Under the pieces are notes generated by a model, which made no database searches, was not told the origin of the DNA, and saw only the letters and a list, made by a program, of their open reading frames with translations. Source: an uncultured Aeromonadaceae bacterium (GTDB lineage: Bacteria > Pseudomonadota > Gammaproteobacteria > Enterobacterales > Aeromonadaceae). Taken from it: a stretch of 37,427 bases of DNA. Of the stretch, positions 16,493 to 24,708 are shown one piece after another (the first letter of the stretch is position 1; the number at the start of each line of letters is the position of its first letter). Where the stretch lies: contig CAMFKP010000039.1 of assembly GCA_945957385.1 (NCBI GenBank), forward strand, positions 1-37,427, given 5' to 3'. The position numbers were made by a program, and so were the translations under genes.

Positions 16493-17689
16493 GTGAACGT
16501 TGTGACTGCCTATTCCCTGCAGCACGAGACGCAGGCTGCGATCTTGGAGTTGATCGCGGTTCTCCAGGATCGCCTGGCGGCAGAGCCTGAGCTGATGCTG
16601 GTCTATTTTACCGATACACACAGTGGCGAGGTCATCCTGCGCCAGTTACAGCATGTGTATCCGGCTACCCAATTTCTCGGCTGTACCTCGTGCCAGGGCA
16701 TCATGACCGATGAAGGTTACTTGTCTTCTGAGGGACATGCGCTAGCTGTCTGGGCGCTATGCGATGGCGCAGGGGCCTATGGAACGGCAATGGCGGGCGC
16801 CAATCAGCAGATTGCGCATACAACGCGACAGGTATTACGCCGTGCTATGCAAAACAGCGGCCGTTACGGTGAGCTACCGGCGCTGATCTGGTTGCATTCC
16901 TGTCCTGGCGATGAGGAAGCCATCATCGCGACGATAGAGTCTGAACTGGGGCGTTCCGTGCCGATCGTCGGGGGCAGCGCGGCGCATAATCTACAGGGGC
17001 AGCATACCCAATTGCTAACCCAGGAGGGGATCCAGACCCAGGGGATGGCGCTGGGCGTGTTTTTTCCCAGTTGTGAGGTGGTGACACACTTCTATTCGAC
17101 CTATATGCCAGCCGGCCCCCGTGGGCTTGTGACGCGCGCCGAAGGGCGTGAGCTGATCGAGATTGATCATCAACCGGCGGCCGAGGTGTACAGTGCCTGG
17201 ACCGGTGGCATTTTGTCGAGTGTGACACCGGGTGAGTTCATTCTGCGGCAGACCACGCTTTTCCCGCTGGCGCGTCAAGCGGGCCATCTTGGTGGCGTGC
17301 CCTATTACAAGCTGTCCCATCTGCAAACTGTTACCGAACATCGCTCGTTACGTCTATTTACCGATATCCACGAAGGAGAGACGATCATCCTGATGCACGG
17401 CAATCGTTCCGGATTGCTCGACAAGGTAGTGCGCAGTACCGAATGGCCGGCGGAACCTGAATTGATGGAACAGGTGGCGGCGCTCAACATTTTCTGCGCT
17501 GGTTGCATGCTGACGGTACATCCAGATATGGAGCAGATTGTCGATTGTTTACAGGCGGCGCGGGAAGGGGTGCCGTTTATTGGCCCCTACACGTTTGGCG
17601 AGCAAGGCCGGTTCTCCGGTGGAGAGAATGCTCACGGCAACCTGATGATTGCCCATGTGTTGTTTCTTAAACGCCTGGAGGAAGCATGA
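16493..17689 (+). CDS. FIST-domain sensor protein, NosP/VpsV-like
   Basis: A 398-residue FIST (N and C) protein. The GTG at 16493 is chosen: GGGAG (16483-16487) is 5 bases upstream and the product begins MNVVTAYSLQHETQAAI, typical of the family; an in-frame TTG at 16424 would add a tail with no family match. FIST_N spans about 1-200 (FLGCTSCQGIM, IVGGSAAHN), FIST_C about 205-398 (FIGPYTFGEQG near the end). In several bacteria FIST proteins encoded beside a hybrid kinase are haem-binding nitric-oxide sensors (NosP), including V. cholerae VpsV/NosP with VpsS. The kinase start overlaps this stop (ATGA), implying translational coupling. Haem binding is inferred, not visible. Confidence 0.85.
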   Translation: MNVVTAYSLQHETQAAILELIAVLQDRLAAEPELMLVYFTDTHSGEVILRQLQHVYPATQFLGCTSCQGIMTDEGYLSSEGHALAVWALCDGAGAYGTAMAGANQQIAHTTRQVLRRAMQNSGRYGELPALIWLHSCPGDEEAIIATIESELGRSVPIVGGSAAHNLQGQHTQLLTQEGIQTQGMALGVFFPSCEVVTHFYSTYMPAGPRGLVTRAEGRELIEIDHQPAAEVYSAWTGGILSSVTPGEFILRQTTLFPLARQAGHLGGVPYYKLSHLQTVTEHRSLRLFTDIHEGETIILMHGNRSGLLDKVVRSTEWPAEPELMEQVAALNIFCAGCMLTVHPDMEQIVDCLQAAREGVPFIGPYTFGEQGRFSGGENAHGNLMIAHVLFLKRLEEA

Positions 17690-19824
17690 GCTGGAGTCAG
17701 ATGCACGATCGACAGCAGCTCGAGCTGCATGATACCCAGTTGGAGTTGGCGGCAAGCCGTGAGCGCGAGCAGAAACTACAAGCTGAAAACAGCTGGTTGC
17801 TGAAAGGGATTGCCACGCTGACACGCTCGCAGAGCATCCATGGCCTGCTGGAGACCCTGATTGGGGTGCTGAAACCACTGATCGGTTTTGAGCAAGCGGC
17901 GATTCTGTTTACCGATGAGAAGGGGCAGGATCTGCGTTGCCTGGTCGCCAGTGCCCCGGCCTTAGAGCGACAATGTTGGCCAGTTGGCCCCGTGTTTCGG
18001 CGCGTGCTCGCCGGTGAGACTGTAGTGCTGTTTGATCCGTCGCAGACCAGTGAATTTACGACCTGTCATCCAGACATTATGCCTTTGGTGGGCAGTGTGC
18101 TGCTGACGTCGTTGCAACTGGTGCAGGGCAAACTCATGCTGCTGTGTTGCCACTCTGAGCGTCATCAGCTGGACTTGCGTTCGCGTAGCCTGATCCAGCG
18201 TTATCGTCCCTTGATGGATCAGGCGTTACTGAACGTGGATTATCGTGCGCGCCTGGAGCGGCTGGTCAAAGAAAAAACCCAGGCTTTGCGGCGTTCCCAA
18301 GAGCGGTTCCGCCAATTTGCCGAGATGGCCAGTGACTGGTTCTGGATCACCGATACTGAACAACGCTTCATCCAGTTTCCGATGGAGGATGTCGAGCCCG
18401 GCGCCTTTACCTCCGGATTGATGGAACAGATCGCCGGTCGACGCTTCATTGATTACCGCAGTGAGCGCGAATTGGCCAAACGCGAGAAGTGGCAGCGTTA
18501 TATGCAAGACATTGCCGCCAGACGCTCCATTCGTTCGTTTCGTTTTGAAGTGCTGTTCAACGAGCAGTTGCGCTGGTTATCGATTAATGCCGATCCCTAC
18601 TATGACGAACAGGGTGAATTTGCCGGTTATCGCGGGACCGTCAATGACATCACCAGTCAGATCACGCGCAATCAGGAGCTCAAACGGGCCAAGCAACGGG
18701 CCGATGCGGCCAATCGGGCCAAGTCACAGTTCCTGGCGGTCATGTCGCACGAGATCCGGACACCGATGCAGGCCATTCTCGGCATGCTGGAATTGCTGGA
18801 GCAAAGTGAGCTTACGTCGAGCCAGCGTGAGCTGATCCACCATGTCTCCCATTCCGCTTCGCTGTTGCAAACTCTGCTGCACGATGTCCTCGACCTATCG
18901 CGGATTGAGTCGCGGGCTATGCGTCTGGAGTCGATTCCATTTTCGTCGCGCTTTGTTCTCAATTCGGTGATTACCCAGCTCAGCGAGCAGGCGCGCAATA
19001 AAGGCATTGCCTTGCGTCTGGACATGGACCCTATGCTGCCAAGCCATTTGTTGGGGGATCCGCTGCGTCTGACGCAGATACTTTTCAACCTTCTGGGCAA
19101 TGCCATCAAATTTACCACGCGCGGCGAGGTGGTGCTGTCAGTACAGCGCGAGCCAGAGCGGTTACTCTTCTCCGTGAAAGATACCGGGATTGGTATTCCG
19201 GAAGCCCGATGCCACGAACTATTTCATCTGTTCCGCCAGCTGGACCCTTCTACGACGCGGCGTTTTGGTGGCACTGGGCTGGGTCTGGCCATCAGCAAGC
19301 GTCTGGTTGAGCTGATGCATGGAGAGATCGGCGTCGAGAGCCAGGTCGGTGTCGGGAGTCGTTTCTGGTTTAGGATCCCGCTGATTGTGGCCGAGGATGG
19401 GGTGCGTGTTGATGTGTTGCCCGTTGAGCCAGAGCATGAAGAGATCCCTCCGCAACATATCCTGCTGGTAGAGGACAGCATTGTTAACCAACAGGTGTTA
19501 CAGGCCATGTTGCGTAAGTTGGGGCACAAGGTCTGCTTGGCAGTCAATGGTCGTCTGGCTATCGAGGCGGTGCGTGAAATGGGGCCGGATGTCGTGTTGA
19601 TGGACCTGCGCATGCCGGAGATGGACGGGCTGGAGGCGACTCGTCGTATTCGGCAAACGCACCCGGAATTGCCGATTCTGGCGTTAACGGCCAATGTGTC
19701 CGATGACGATGTGCAGGCCTGCCGCGAAGCGGGTATGTGCGACATCATTGGTAAACCGGTTACGTCAGCACGCTTGCAAAAAGCGCTGGCGTTGGCGTGC
19801 GGGCAAAAAAAATGGTCAACCTGA
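17686..19824 (+). CDS. Cytosolic hybrid histidine kinase without Hpt, VpsS/NahK-like
   Basis: A 712-residue soluble kinase with no transmembrane segment or signal peptide. Order: N-terminal coiled coil (about 8-50), a GAF-like domain (about 55-185), coiled linker, PAS domain (about 203-325, [13 protein letters not shown]), HisKA with H355 ([13 protein letters not shown]), ATPase domain (about 455-570; [36 protein letters not shown]) and a C-terminal receiver (about 588-705) with D640 ([11 protein letters not shown]) and the lysine of GKPV. The lack of Hpt means phosphate must go to a separate protein, most simply the LuxU-like product of this cluster. It is coupled to the FIST gene by a 4-base overlap. 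VpsS of V. cholerae and NahK of Pseudomonas share this arrangement. Confidence 0.9.
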   Translation: MSWSQMHDRQQLELHDTQLELAASREREQKLQAENSWLLKGIATLTRSQSIHGLLETLIGVLKPLIGFEQAAILFTDEKGQDLRCLVASAPALERQCWPVGPVFRRVLAGETVVLFDPSQTSEFTTCHPDIMPLVGSVLLTSLQLVQGKLMLLCCHSERHQLDLRSRSLIQRYRPLMDQALLNVDYRARLERLVKEKTQALRRSQERFRQFAEMASDWFWITDTEQRFIQFPMEDVEPGAFTSGLMEQIAGRRFIDYRSERELAKREKWQRYMQDIAARRSIRSFRFEVLFNEQLRWLSINADPYYDEQGEFAGYRGTVNDITSQITRNQELKRAKQRADAANRAKSQFLAVMSHEIRTPMQAILGMLELLEQSELTSSQRELIHHVSHSASLLQTLLHDVLDLSRIESRAMRLESIPFSSRFVLNSVITQLSEQARNKGIALRLDMDPMLPSHLLGDPLRLTQILFNLLGNAIKFTTRGEVVLSVQREPERLLFSVKDTGIGIPEARCHELFHLFRQLDPSTTRRFGGTGLGLAISKRLVELMHGEIGVESQVGVGSRFWFRIPLIVAEDGVRVDVLPVEPEHEEIPPQHILLVEDSIVNQQVLQAMLRKLGHKVCLAVNGRLAIEAVREMGPDVVLMDLRMPEMDGLEATRRIRQTHPELPILALTANVSDDDVQACREAGMCDIIGKPVTSARLQKALALACGQKKWST

Positions 19825-19880
19825 GGTTGACCAAACTTCAGCTGTCGCTGAAGAGAGCACGGGATAAAACTGGTTTACAA
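19805..19880 (-). ncRNA. Candidate minus-strand small RNA with intrinsic terminator
   Basis: Read leftwards, this segment has a 7-bp hairpin (19836-19853, CTTCAGC/GCTGAAG) followed by a perfect 9-bp hairpin (19813-19833, TGGTCAACC/GGTTGACCA) and then eight T residues, a textbook terminator in minus orientation. A -24/-12-like element lies just upstream and three LuxO sites 110-165 bases upstream. The 3' end is antisense to the last ~20 bases of the hybrid kinase gene. It lacks the conserved Vibrio Qrr core, so it is a candidate only; the 5' end is estimated. Confidence 0.4.
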
Positions 19881-19888
19881 ATACATAT

Positions 19889-19906
19889 ATGAAAAATGCA
19901 TGCCAA
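19889..19906 (-). promoter_or_regulatory. Sigma54-like -24/-12 element (imperfect)
   Basis: On the minus strand TTGGCATGCATTTTTCAT has a perfect -24 box (TGGCA, GG at 19904-19903) and, after the required 10 bases, TC where GC is expected. One mismatch at the -12 G is serious for sigma54, so the call is weak. The same sequence could serve as a sigma70 -35 (TTGGCA) with TATTTG 17 bases on. Confidence 0.3.
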
Positions 19907-19922
19907 CTTTTATGAACTGAGT

Positions 19923-19948
19923 AAAAAGCCTGTTATGACGGGTTTTTT
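19923..19948 (+). terminator. Terminator after the FIST-hybrid kinase operon (two-way)
   Basis: AAAAAGCCTGT (19923-19933) pairs with ACGGGTTTTTT (19938-19948), with two G-T wobbles, around loop TATG. It ends in six T residues on the plus strand and five on the minus strand, so it can act in both directions. Confidence 0.8.
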
Positions 19949-19993
19949 ACATTTTTGGGTCCCAGAGGTGGACAGAAAAGGGCTCATTCATGT

Positions 19994-20046
19994 CTGCAAA
20001 TTGCAAATAAAGTTGCAAAATGCAATTAGCTGATTGCAAATTGCAA
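19994..20046. promoter_or_regulatory. Three tandem LuxO-type binding palindromes
   Basis: CTGCAAATTGCAA (19994-20006, one mismatch), TTGCAAAATGCAA (20013-20025, exact) and TTGCAAATTGCAA (20034-20046, exact) match the published LuxO consensus TTGCAWWWTGCAA. The centres are 19 and 21 bp apart, about two helical turns each, so all three face the same side of the DNA. They lie downstream of the luxO-like cluster, between the hybrid kinase and folE, and look like an upstream activating sequence for a sigma54 promoter. Confidence 0.8.
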
Positions 20047-20211
20047 CGTAAGGGTTGGGTTGACATCGGGTGCATATCGGATAGTCTGCCCGCTGTTGTG
20101 AAGCAGTGAACCTCTTGTTGCGAAAATGTCATCGTCTGTACGCGGTGAAAACTCGGAGTCGCAGGGGTTTGGTGCTATGATTGATGCCCTGATGGTGATG
20201 GAGATGAAGTA

Positions 20212-20862
20212 ATGTCTAGCCTGAGCAACGAAGCCCTTCTGGTTCGTGCTGCCCTTGAGGCCCGGGGTCTGGAAACGCCGCAAGTGGAAAACGGACTCGA
20301 TACCGCTGAGAAAAAGGCGAGAATTGAGCAACATATGCGCGGTGTCATGCAGGTGTTAGGTTTGGACATGGGAGATGACAGTCTGGCTGAGACGCCGCAG
20401 CGTATCGCCAAGATGTATGTCGAGGAGATTTTTTCCGGTCTGGATTATCAGCAATTTCCCAAGATCACCCTCATCGAGAACAAGATGGGTGTGGATGAGA
20501 TGGTCAAGGTCAGCAATATCAGCGTGACCAGCACCTGTGAACACCATTTCGTGACGATAGATGGTTTTGCCAAAGTCGCCTATTTCCCGCGAGACAAGGT
20601 CATCGGCCTATCCAAAATCAACCGGATTGTGCAGTTTTTTGCCAAACGACCTCAGGTGCAAGAACGGCTAACCCAGCAGATCCTGGTGGCGCTGCAGACA
20701 CTGCTGGAGACGGAACACGTCGCTATCTCCATCACGGCAACCCATTATTGCGTCAAGTCACGGGGGGTGATGGATGCGACGAGCGTCACGACCACTACCT
20801 CGCTCGGTGGCATGTTCAAGAGCAATCAGGCGACCCGGCAGGAGTTTCTCAGCCGCGATTGA
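20212..20862 (+). CDS. folE: GTP cyclohydrolase I
   Basis: Converts GTP to 7,8-dihydroneopterin triphosphate, the first step of folate synthesis. The protein has 216 residues, the normal length. The zinc ligands are C109, H112 and C180 (STCEHHF and HYCVKSRG), with H111 and H178 as catalytic residues. Other signatures are [34 protein letters not shown] and the end [12 protein letters not shown]. It stands alone, with a terminator after it. The LuxO-type sites end 165 bases upstream, but no sigma54 promoter faces it. Confidence 0.97.
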   Translation: MSSLSNEALLVRAALEARGLETPQVENGLDTAEKKARIEQHMRGVMQVLGLDMGDDSLAETPQRIAKMYVEEIFSGLDYQQFPKITLIENKMGVDEMVKVSNISVTSTCEHHFVTIDGFAKVAYFPRDKVIGLSKINRIVQFFAKRPQVQERLTQQILVALQTLLETEHVAISITATHYCVKSRGVMDATSVTTTTSLGGMFKSNQATRQEFLSRD

Positions 20863-20888
20863 TGCGCTTCGCCGTCACTACGCCAGAT

Positions 20889-20913
20889 AAGGGGACCACG
20901 AGGTCCCCTTTTT
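20889..20913 (+). terminator. Terminator between folE and the convergent acyltransferase gene
   Basis: AAGGGGACC (20889-20897) and GGTCCCCTT (20902-20910) form a perfect 9-bp stem with a 4-base loop and a T run. The end of the convergent gene is 23 bases away, but only the plus strand has a real T tract. Confidence 0.9.
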
Positions 20914-20935
20914 CATCGCCGTTGAGCGCTTGGAT

Positions 20936-22660
20936 TTACGCCGCATCGGTTGCCTGGGACAGCAGATAGGGGGCGATATACCGCGCGTAGCGAGAGGCTT
21001 TCAGGCGGCTCAGATCGACCAGCACCAGGCCATCCACGCAATCGCCGAAGTCCGGGTCGGTGCCAAAGTCGATAAAGCGCACGCCACCGGGTTCGCACAG
21101 TTCCGAATACTGCTTATACAGCGTCGGAATGGCACAACCCAGGTTGTCCAGCATGCTCTTGAGTCGGGTCAGATCTGCCAGATAGTCATCGCCGCTGAAT
21201 TGGGCAATCACCTCCGGCAACGAGGCCGGGTAGGGGCGACGAGATGCCGCGTGAGCGTCATCGGCCGGGAAGTAGAGTCGATAAAACGCGATCAACAGGT
21301 CGCGGGCGGCAAGCGGTAGGCTGGCCGAGAGCGAGACCGGGCCGAACAGATAACGATACTGCGGATTGCGGGCCAGGAAGGCGCCAATGCCCTGCCACAG
21401 GTAATCCAGACTGCGCCGCCCCCAATAGGCGGGTTGGATAAAGCTGCGCCCCAGCTCGATTCCCTGAGCCAGGACCACCTCCATGCTGCTGTCATATTCA
21501 AACAAGGTATGGCTGTAGAGACCGCTGATCCCGCGACGAGCCAGCTGGTCGGCGGTAGGGATCAGGCGATAAGCGCCGACGATCTCCAGCGCTTCGGCAT
21601 CCCACAACAGCAGATGGAAATAGTCATCGTCATAGCGATCCAGATCGCGGCGCTGGCCACTGCCTTCTCCGACCGCGCGGAAGGCGATTTCACGCAGTCG
21701 TCCCAACTCCCGCAGGATCGGCGTGTGATGTTGACCCAAACGACGATACAGACAGATCTGCTTGCCATCGGGCGTTGCGCCCAGCGGCTCGCAGGCGGCG
21801 ATGGCCTCTTTGAGGCGCGCTCTATCCTCTGGAAGCGCTATCGGTGCTTCTGTGCGAAACAGGCCGGACTTACCTTTGGCTAACCGGTATAGATGTTTAC
21901 GAAAGCGTTTGGCGATCTGGTCCAGCGACAGATCCTTGTCCGCCCAGGCGGCGTAGGGGATGCGTGCGCCAATGCGCAGCTGGATCCGGCCACAGCGATG
22001 GCCGAACATCTCACGGATTAGCAACAATGTTGCCAGCGGTTTATAGAGCATCGAAGTCAGGTAGAACAGTGGCGAGTTACGACCGCGGACATACAAGGGC
22101 ACAACCGGTGCCCGGCAGCGCGCCGCCAGGCGCAAGAAGCCGCTTTGCCAGCGTCCATCCCGGACGCCATTGGGCTTGAGGCGTGACACCTCGCCGGCGG
22201 GAAACATGATCAGTGCCCGGCCTTGATCCAGGTGTTCGCGCATCGCCTCGACCTGCTGACGACTGGTGCGATTGCCCATGTTGTCGACCGGAATCAACAG
22301 CGGCTGCATCGGCGCGACCTGGTTTAACAGCTGGTTGGCCACGATGCGGACATCGGGGCGCACGCGGGCGATCACCCTCAGGAGTGCCATGCCGTCGAGC
22401 GTGCCGATCGGATGGTTGGCGACCAGTACCACAGGACCGCTGGCAGGAATATGTTCCAGTTCGTTGTCTGCCACATCACAGGCGAAATCGAAGTAACTCA
22501 ACACCTGCTCGACGAAGTCCAATCCCTGAAGATGGGGGTAGCGGGCGCTGAATTGCTGGAAGTCGCGTTCATAGAACAGACGACGCAGCATGGCGACGAG
22601 CCAGCCAGGCTTGGCCCGGGTTGGCATGTAGTAGTGAAGCAGGTTTTCGACACTGAACAT
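20936..22660 (-). CDS. olsF: Bifunctional acyltransferase, OlsF-like (ornithine lipid synthesis)
   Basis: A 574-residue two-domain protein. The N-terminal half (about 60-275) is a PlsC/LPLAT acyltransferase with the catalytic NHPIGTLDG (H83, D89) and FPAGEVSR. The C-terminal half (about 290-574) is a GNAT-like N-acyltransferase of the OlsB/hemolysin type, with LREIAFRAVGEGSGQRRDLD, GRSFIQPAYWGRRSLDYLW and FGPVSLSA. This fusion matches OlsF, which in Serratia and V. cholerae makes ornithine lipids from ornithine: the C-terminal domain adds the amide chain, the N-terminal domain the ester chain. SD GGAGG (22668-22672, complement) lies in a small hairpin. Some databases label such proteins hemolysin or lysophospholipid acyltransferase. 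No Pho box was seen upstream. pepT is 58 bases upstream on the same strand. Confidence 0.78.
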   Translation of the reverse strand: MFSVENLLHYYMPTRAKPGWLVAMLRRLFYERDFQQFSARYPHLQGLDFVEQVLSYFDFACDVADNELEHIPASGPVVLVANHPIGTLDGMALLRVIARVRPDVRIVANQLLNQVAPMQPLLIPVDNMGNRTSRQQVEAMREHLDQGRALIMFPAGEVSRLKPNGVRDGRWQSGFLRLAARCRAPVVPLYVRGRNSPLFYLTSMLYKPLATLLLIREMFGHRCGRIQLRIGARIPYAAWADKDLSLDQIAKRFRKHLYRLAKGKSGLFRTEAPIALPEDRARLKEAIAACEPLGATPDGKQICLYRRLGQHHTPILRELGRLREIAFRAVGEGSGQRRDLDRYDDDYFHLLLWDAEALEIVGAYRLIPTADQLARRGISGLYSHTLFEYDSSMEVVLAQGIELGRSFIQPAYWGRRSLDYLWQGIGAFLARNPQYRYLFGPVSLSASLPLAARDLLIAFYRLYFPADDAHAASRRPYPASLPEVIAQFSGDDYLADLTRLKSMLDNLGCAIPTLYKQYSELCEPGGVRFIDFGTDPDFGDCVDGLVLVDLSRLKASRYARYIAPYLLSQATDAA

Positions 22661-22668
22661 GATGTGGC

Positions 22669-22685
22669 CTCCGGCATAACCGGAG
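22669..22685 (-). promoter_or_regulatory. Hairpin covering the SD of the olsF-like gene
   Basis: CTCCGG (22669-22674) and CCGGAG (22680-22685) form a 6-bp stem with a 5-base loop. The first four positions on the plus strand overlap the complement of the GGAGG ribosome-binding site. It may limit translation or insulate the gene from pepT; there is no T tract. Confidence 0.4.
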
Positions 22686-22718
22686 ACCAGTATTGTCAGA
22701 CCAGATGAAACGAATGGG

Positions 22719-23954
22719 TCAGTTTGATGACGTCGCGGTGACAGTCAAGCGGGCTATGGCCACCAAGGTCGCGACGGCTTTCTCCATGGATTGCAGCGAA
22801 ATGAACTCATGCTTGCCGTGGAAGTTGTGGCCGCCGGTAAACAGGTTAGGACATGGCAACCCCATGAACGAGAGTCGTGAGCCATCGGTACCGCCACGGA
22901 TCGGCTTGATCAGCGGCGTGACACCGACTTCACGCATCGCCTGTTCGGCGATGTCGATGATGTGACGATGTGGCTCTACCATCTCGCGCATGTTGCGATA
23001 ACTCTCCTGCAACGTCAGCGTGAAACGGGGTTGATCCAGGCGGGCGTTCCACTCCATCACCCGGTTGGCCAAGAATGATTGGCGGCGGGCAAAATCGTCC
23101 ATATCGAAGTCACGGATGATGTAGGTCAGGGTGCTCTTCTCTACCGAGCCCTGCAGGCCAATCAGGTGGAAGAAACCCTCGTAGCCTTCGGTGCGCTCTG
23201 GTGTCTGCGCTTCGGGCATGGCGGCATGAAACTGTGCGGCCAGGGTCTGACTGTTGACCATGATGCCTTTGGCGGTGCCCGGGTGCACGTTGTTGCCGCG
23301 CACCTCTATGGTGGCGGTGGCGGCGTTGAAGTTTTCGTACTCCAGTTCGCCAAGCTCGCCGCCATCCACGGTATAAGCCCAACGCGCCGGGAACCGATCC
23401 AGCGGGAACAAATTCGCCCCACGGCCGATCTCTTCATCGGGCGTAAAGCCGATATAGATGTCACCGTGCTTGATCTCTGGCTGGGCTTGCAGGCACGCAA
23501 TGGCCGTCAGGATTTCGGCAATGCCAGCCTTGTCATCGGCTCCCAGCAAGGTGGTGCCATCTGTGGTGATCAGATCCTGTCCCAGATAGTTGCGCAGCAC
23601 CGGAAATTCGCGGGGACTGAGGTATTCCACTCCTTTGCCCAGCGCAATTTCCCCCCCCTGATAGCGTTCTACCAACTGGGGTTTGACCTGTTTGCCGGAA
23701 AAGTCCGGGGCGGTATCCATGTGGGCAATAAAACCGATGGCAGGCACCTCCTGCTCGGTATTGGCCGGCAAGCGGGCGGTCAGGTAACCATTGTCATCCA
23801 GCGTCACGTCAGCCAGACCCAGGCTGATGAGTTCCTCATTGAGCAGGGCGGCCAGTTTCAGTTGGCCGGCGGTGGACGGGCAACGGTTATGACGCTCATC
23901 CGAACGAGTGTCAATTGCGACATAGCGATAGAAGCGAGACAACAAATTTTCCAT
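22719..23954 (-). CDS. pepT: Peptidase T (tripeptide aminopeptidase)
   Basis: A zinc-dependent cytosolic M20 peptidase that removes the N-terminal residue from tripeptides. From the ATG at 23954 the protein has 411 residues and aligns with the E. coli start (MDKLLERFLNYV versus MENLLSRFYRYV); the upstream ATG at 23993 would add 13 residues with no match. Metal and catalytic residues: H78 and D80 in GFIAHMDTAPD, LLGADDKAGIAE, the Glu pair in FTPDEEIGRGA, the ligand in YTVDGGELGELE, and the distal HGKHEF. The SD is weak (AAAGAG). Confidence 0.96.
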   Translation of the reverse strand: MENLLSRFYRYVAIDTRSDERHNRCPSTAGQLKLAALLNEELISLGLADVTLDDNGYLTARLPANTEQEVPAIGFIAHMDTAPDFSGKQVKPQLVERYQGGEIALGKGVEYLSPREFPVLRNYLGQDLITTDGTTLLGADDKAGIAEILTAIACLQAQPEIKHGDIYIGFTPDEEIGRGANLFPLDRFPARWAYTVDGGELGELEYENFNAATATIEVRGNNVHPGTAKGIMVNSQTLAAQFHAAMPEAQTPERTEGYEGFFHLIGLQGSVEKSTLTYIIRDFDMDDFARRQSFLANRVMEWNARLDQPRFTLTLQESYRNMREMVEPHRHIIDIAEQAMREVGVTPLIKPIRGGTDGSRLSFMGLPCPNLFTGGHNFHGKHEFISLQSMEKAVATLVAIARLTVTATSSN

Positions 23955-24215
23955 GGCTGGACGACTCTTTGTGTGTTCATAGTCAGGGAGCATGAGTATG
24001 CCGTGGCCGCCAGAGTCTCTTATTGCGCAGGCGCATGTTTTCAGTGGCTTATGCTGCGTTTTGCAGCGTCAAATTGCCGATCCTGTGGTAGTGATGGCCC
24101 TTTGCCGGCGCAGTGACACAACACGGTTTTGGGTAATTATTCATTCAGTTTTCATGAATTCTCATTTGTGCTGTTAAGCCTGTTTTTTTTGGAGTTTTTG
24201 ACGCCAAGATTTCCG

Positions 24216-24245
24216 TTGGCAATTGGAAAAAACTGTGTGTACACT
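24216..24245 (+). promoter_or_regulatory. Candidate sigma70 promoter of the speA leader
   Basis: TTGGCA (24216-24221) and TACACT (24240-24245) are separated by 18 bp. The start of transcription would be near 24252, giving a leader of about 460 bases before speA. Confidence 0.5.
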
Positions 24246-24251
24246 CCGCGA

Positions 24252-24325
24252 AAATAACGAGCAGACCTCCCGGTCTTCTCGCTGAATGAATACGCAGCCC
24301 CTCGACTCCGGTCGCGGGGCTTTTA
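24252..24325 (+). ncRNA. Structured speA leader ending in an intrinsic terminator
   Basis: Two hairpins follow the candidate promoter. The first pairs 24258-24267 with 24272-24281 (CGAGCAGACC/GGTCTTCTCG, one mismatch). The second pairs AGCCCC-T-CGAC (24296-24306) with GTCG-C-GGGGCT (24311-24321) around TCCG and is followed by TTTTAT. A free small RNA of ~75 bases or a transcription attenuator are both possible. No known family was recognised. Confidence 0.45.
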
Positions 24326-24386
24326 TCTGGTCCCAGCCTGCATTGTCCGCGGTGGGCCGAACCGAATCTAAGGAGTGAGCGCCGGG

Positions 24387-24536
24387 ATGTCCGAGGTTGT
24401 CGTCGTTGATCACCGTTCTGCCCCGCGTTTGCTCAACTCATTCTTTTCCCTGCCTTTGACCGTTGTACTGACCACCGCTGCGGTGGCCGCGTCGGCTGCC
24501 CGGCAGGGCAAAGTGAGCCCAACTGGGCAGCTCTGA
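24387..24536 (+). CDS. Small ORF in the speA leader (49 residues)
   Basis: It begins MSEVVVVDHRSAPRLLNSFF and has a hydrophobic stretch (about 19-40, SLPLTVVLTTAAVAASAA), so it could be a one-helix membrane peptide or a leader peptide. AAGGAG (24370-24375) is 11 bases before the ATG, slightly long. It overlaps RNA hairpins (CCACCG/CGGTGG and GCTGCCC/GGGCAGC). I do not recognise it; coding is uncertain. Confidence 0.35.
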   Translation: MSEVVVVDHRSAPRLLNSFFSLPLTVVLTTAAVAASAARQGKVSPTGQL

Positions 24537-24552
24537 CCATGACCCCCATATC

Positions 24553-24708
24553 ATGGGAATGAAAAAGGCCCGCAGCATGCAGCAGCGCATTGAAGCCCAA
24601 GCTCTGCGGGCAACAGCTACCCCAGCGCCATCTTGTGTAGATGTGTGGCTGGATTGTGATTTGGCCAGTAACGATTTCCCGGAGCGGAAGTTTTATTGCG
24701 AGGCATAG
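24553..24708 (+). CDS. Small ORF immediately upstream of speA (51 residues)
   Basis: A hydrophilic peptide beginning MGMKKARSMQQRIEAQALRA and ending FPERKFYCEA, with three cysteines. The stop codon is 3 bases before the speA start, and the likely speA SD (GAGG) lies inside its last codons, so its translation could control speA. No good SD is seen for its own start; ATG at 24559 or 24577 are alternatives. Enterobacteria also carry a small gene (yqgB) just upstream of speA, but no similarity was seen. Inverted segments GCCCGCAG (24568-24575) and CTGCGGGC (24604-24611) lie within it. Confidence 0.5.
   Translation: MGMKKARSMQQRIEAQALRATATPAPSCVDVWLDCDLASNDFPERKFYCEA

Noticed and set aside
19850..19948. 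Plus-strand Qrr-like RNA ending at the 19923-19948 terminator
   Set aside because: Only a GCCAACT word resembles the Qrr core and no sigma54 promoter (GG-N10-GC) was found in that direction.
20047..20211. Sigma54 promoter for folE downstream of the LuxO sites
   Set aside because: Scanning for GG-N10-GC on the plus strand found none; the nearest pairs have 11 or 12 bases between them.
23079..24116. 345-codon + strand frame opposite pepT
   Set aside because: Antisense shadow of a gene with complete PepT motifs; composition is typical of a mirrored GC-rich frame.
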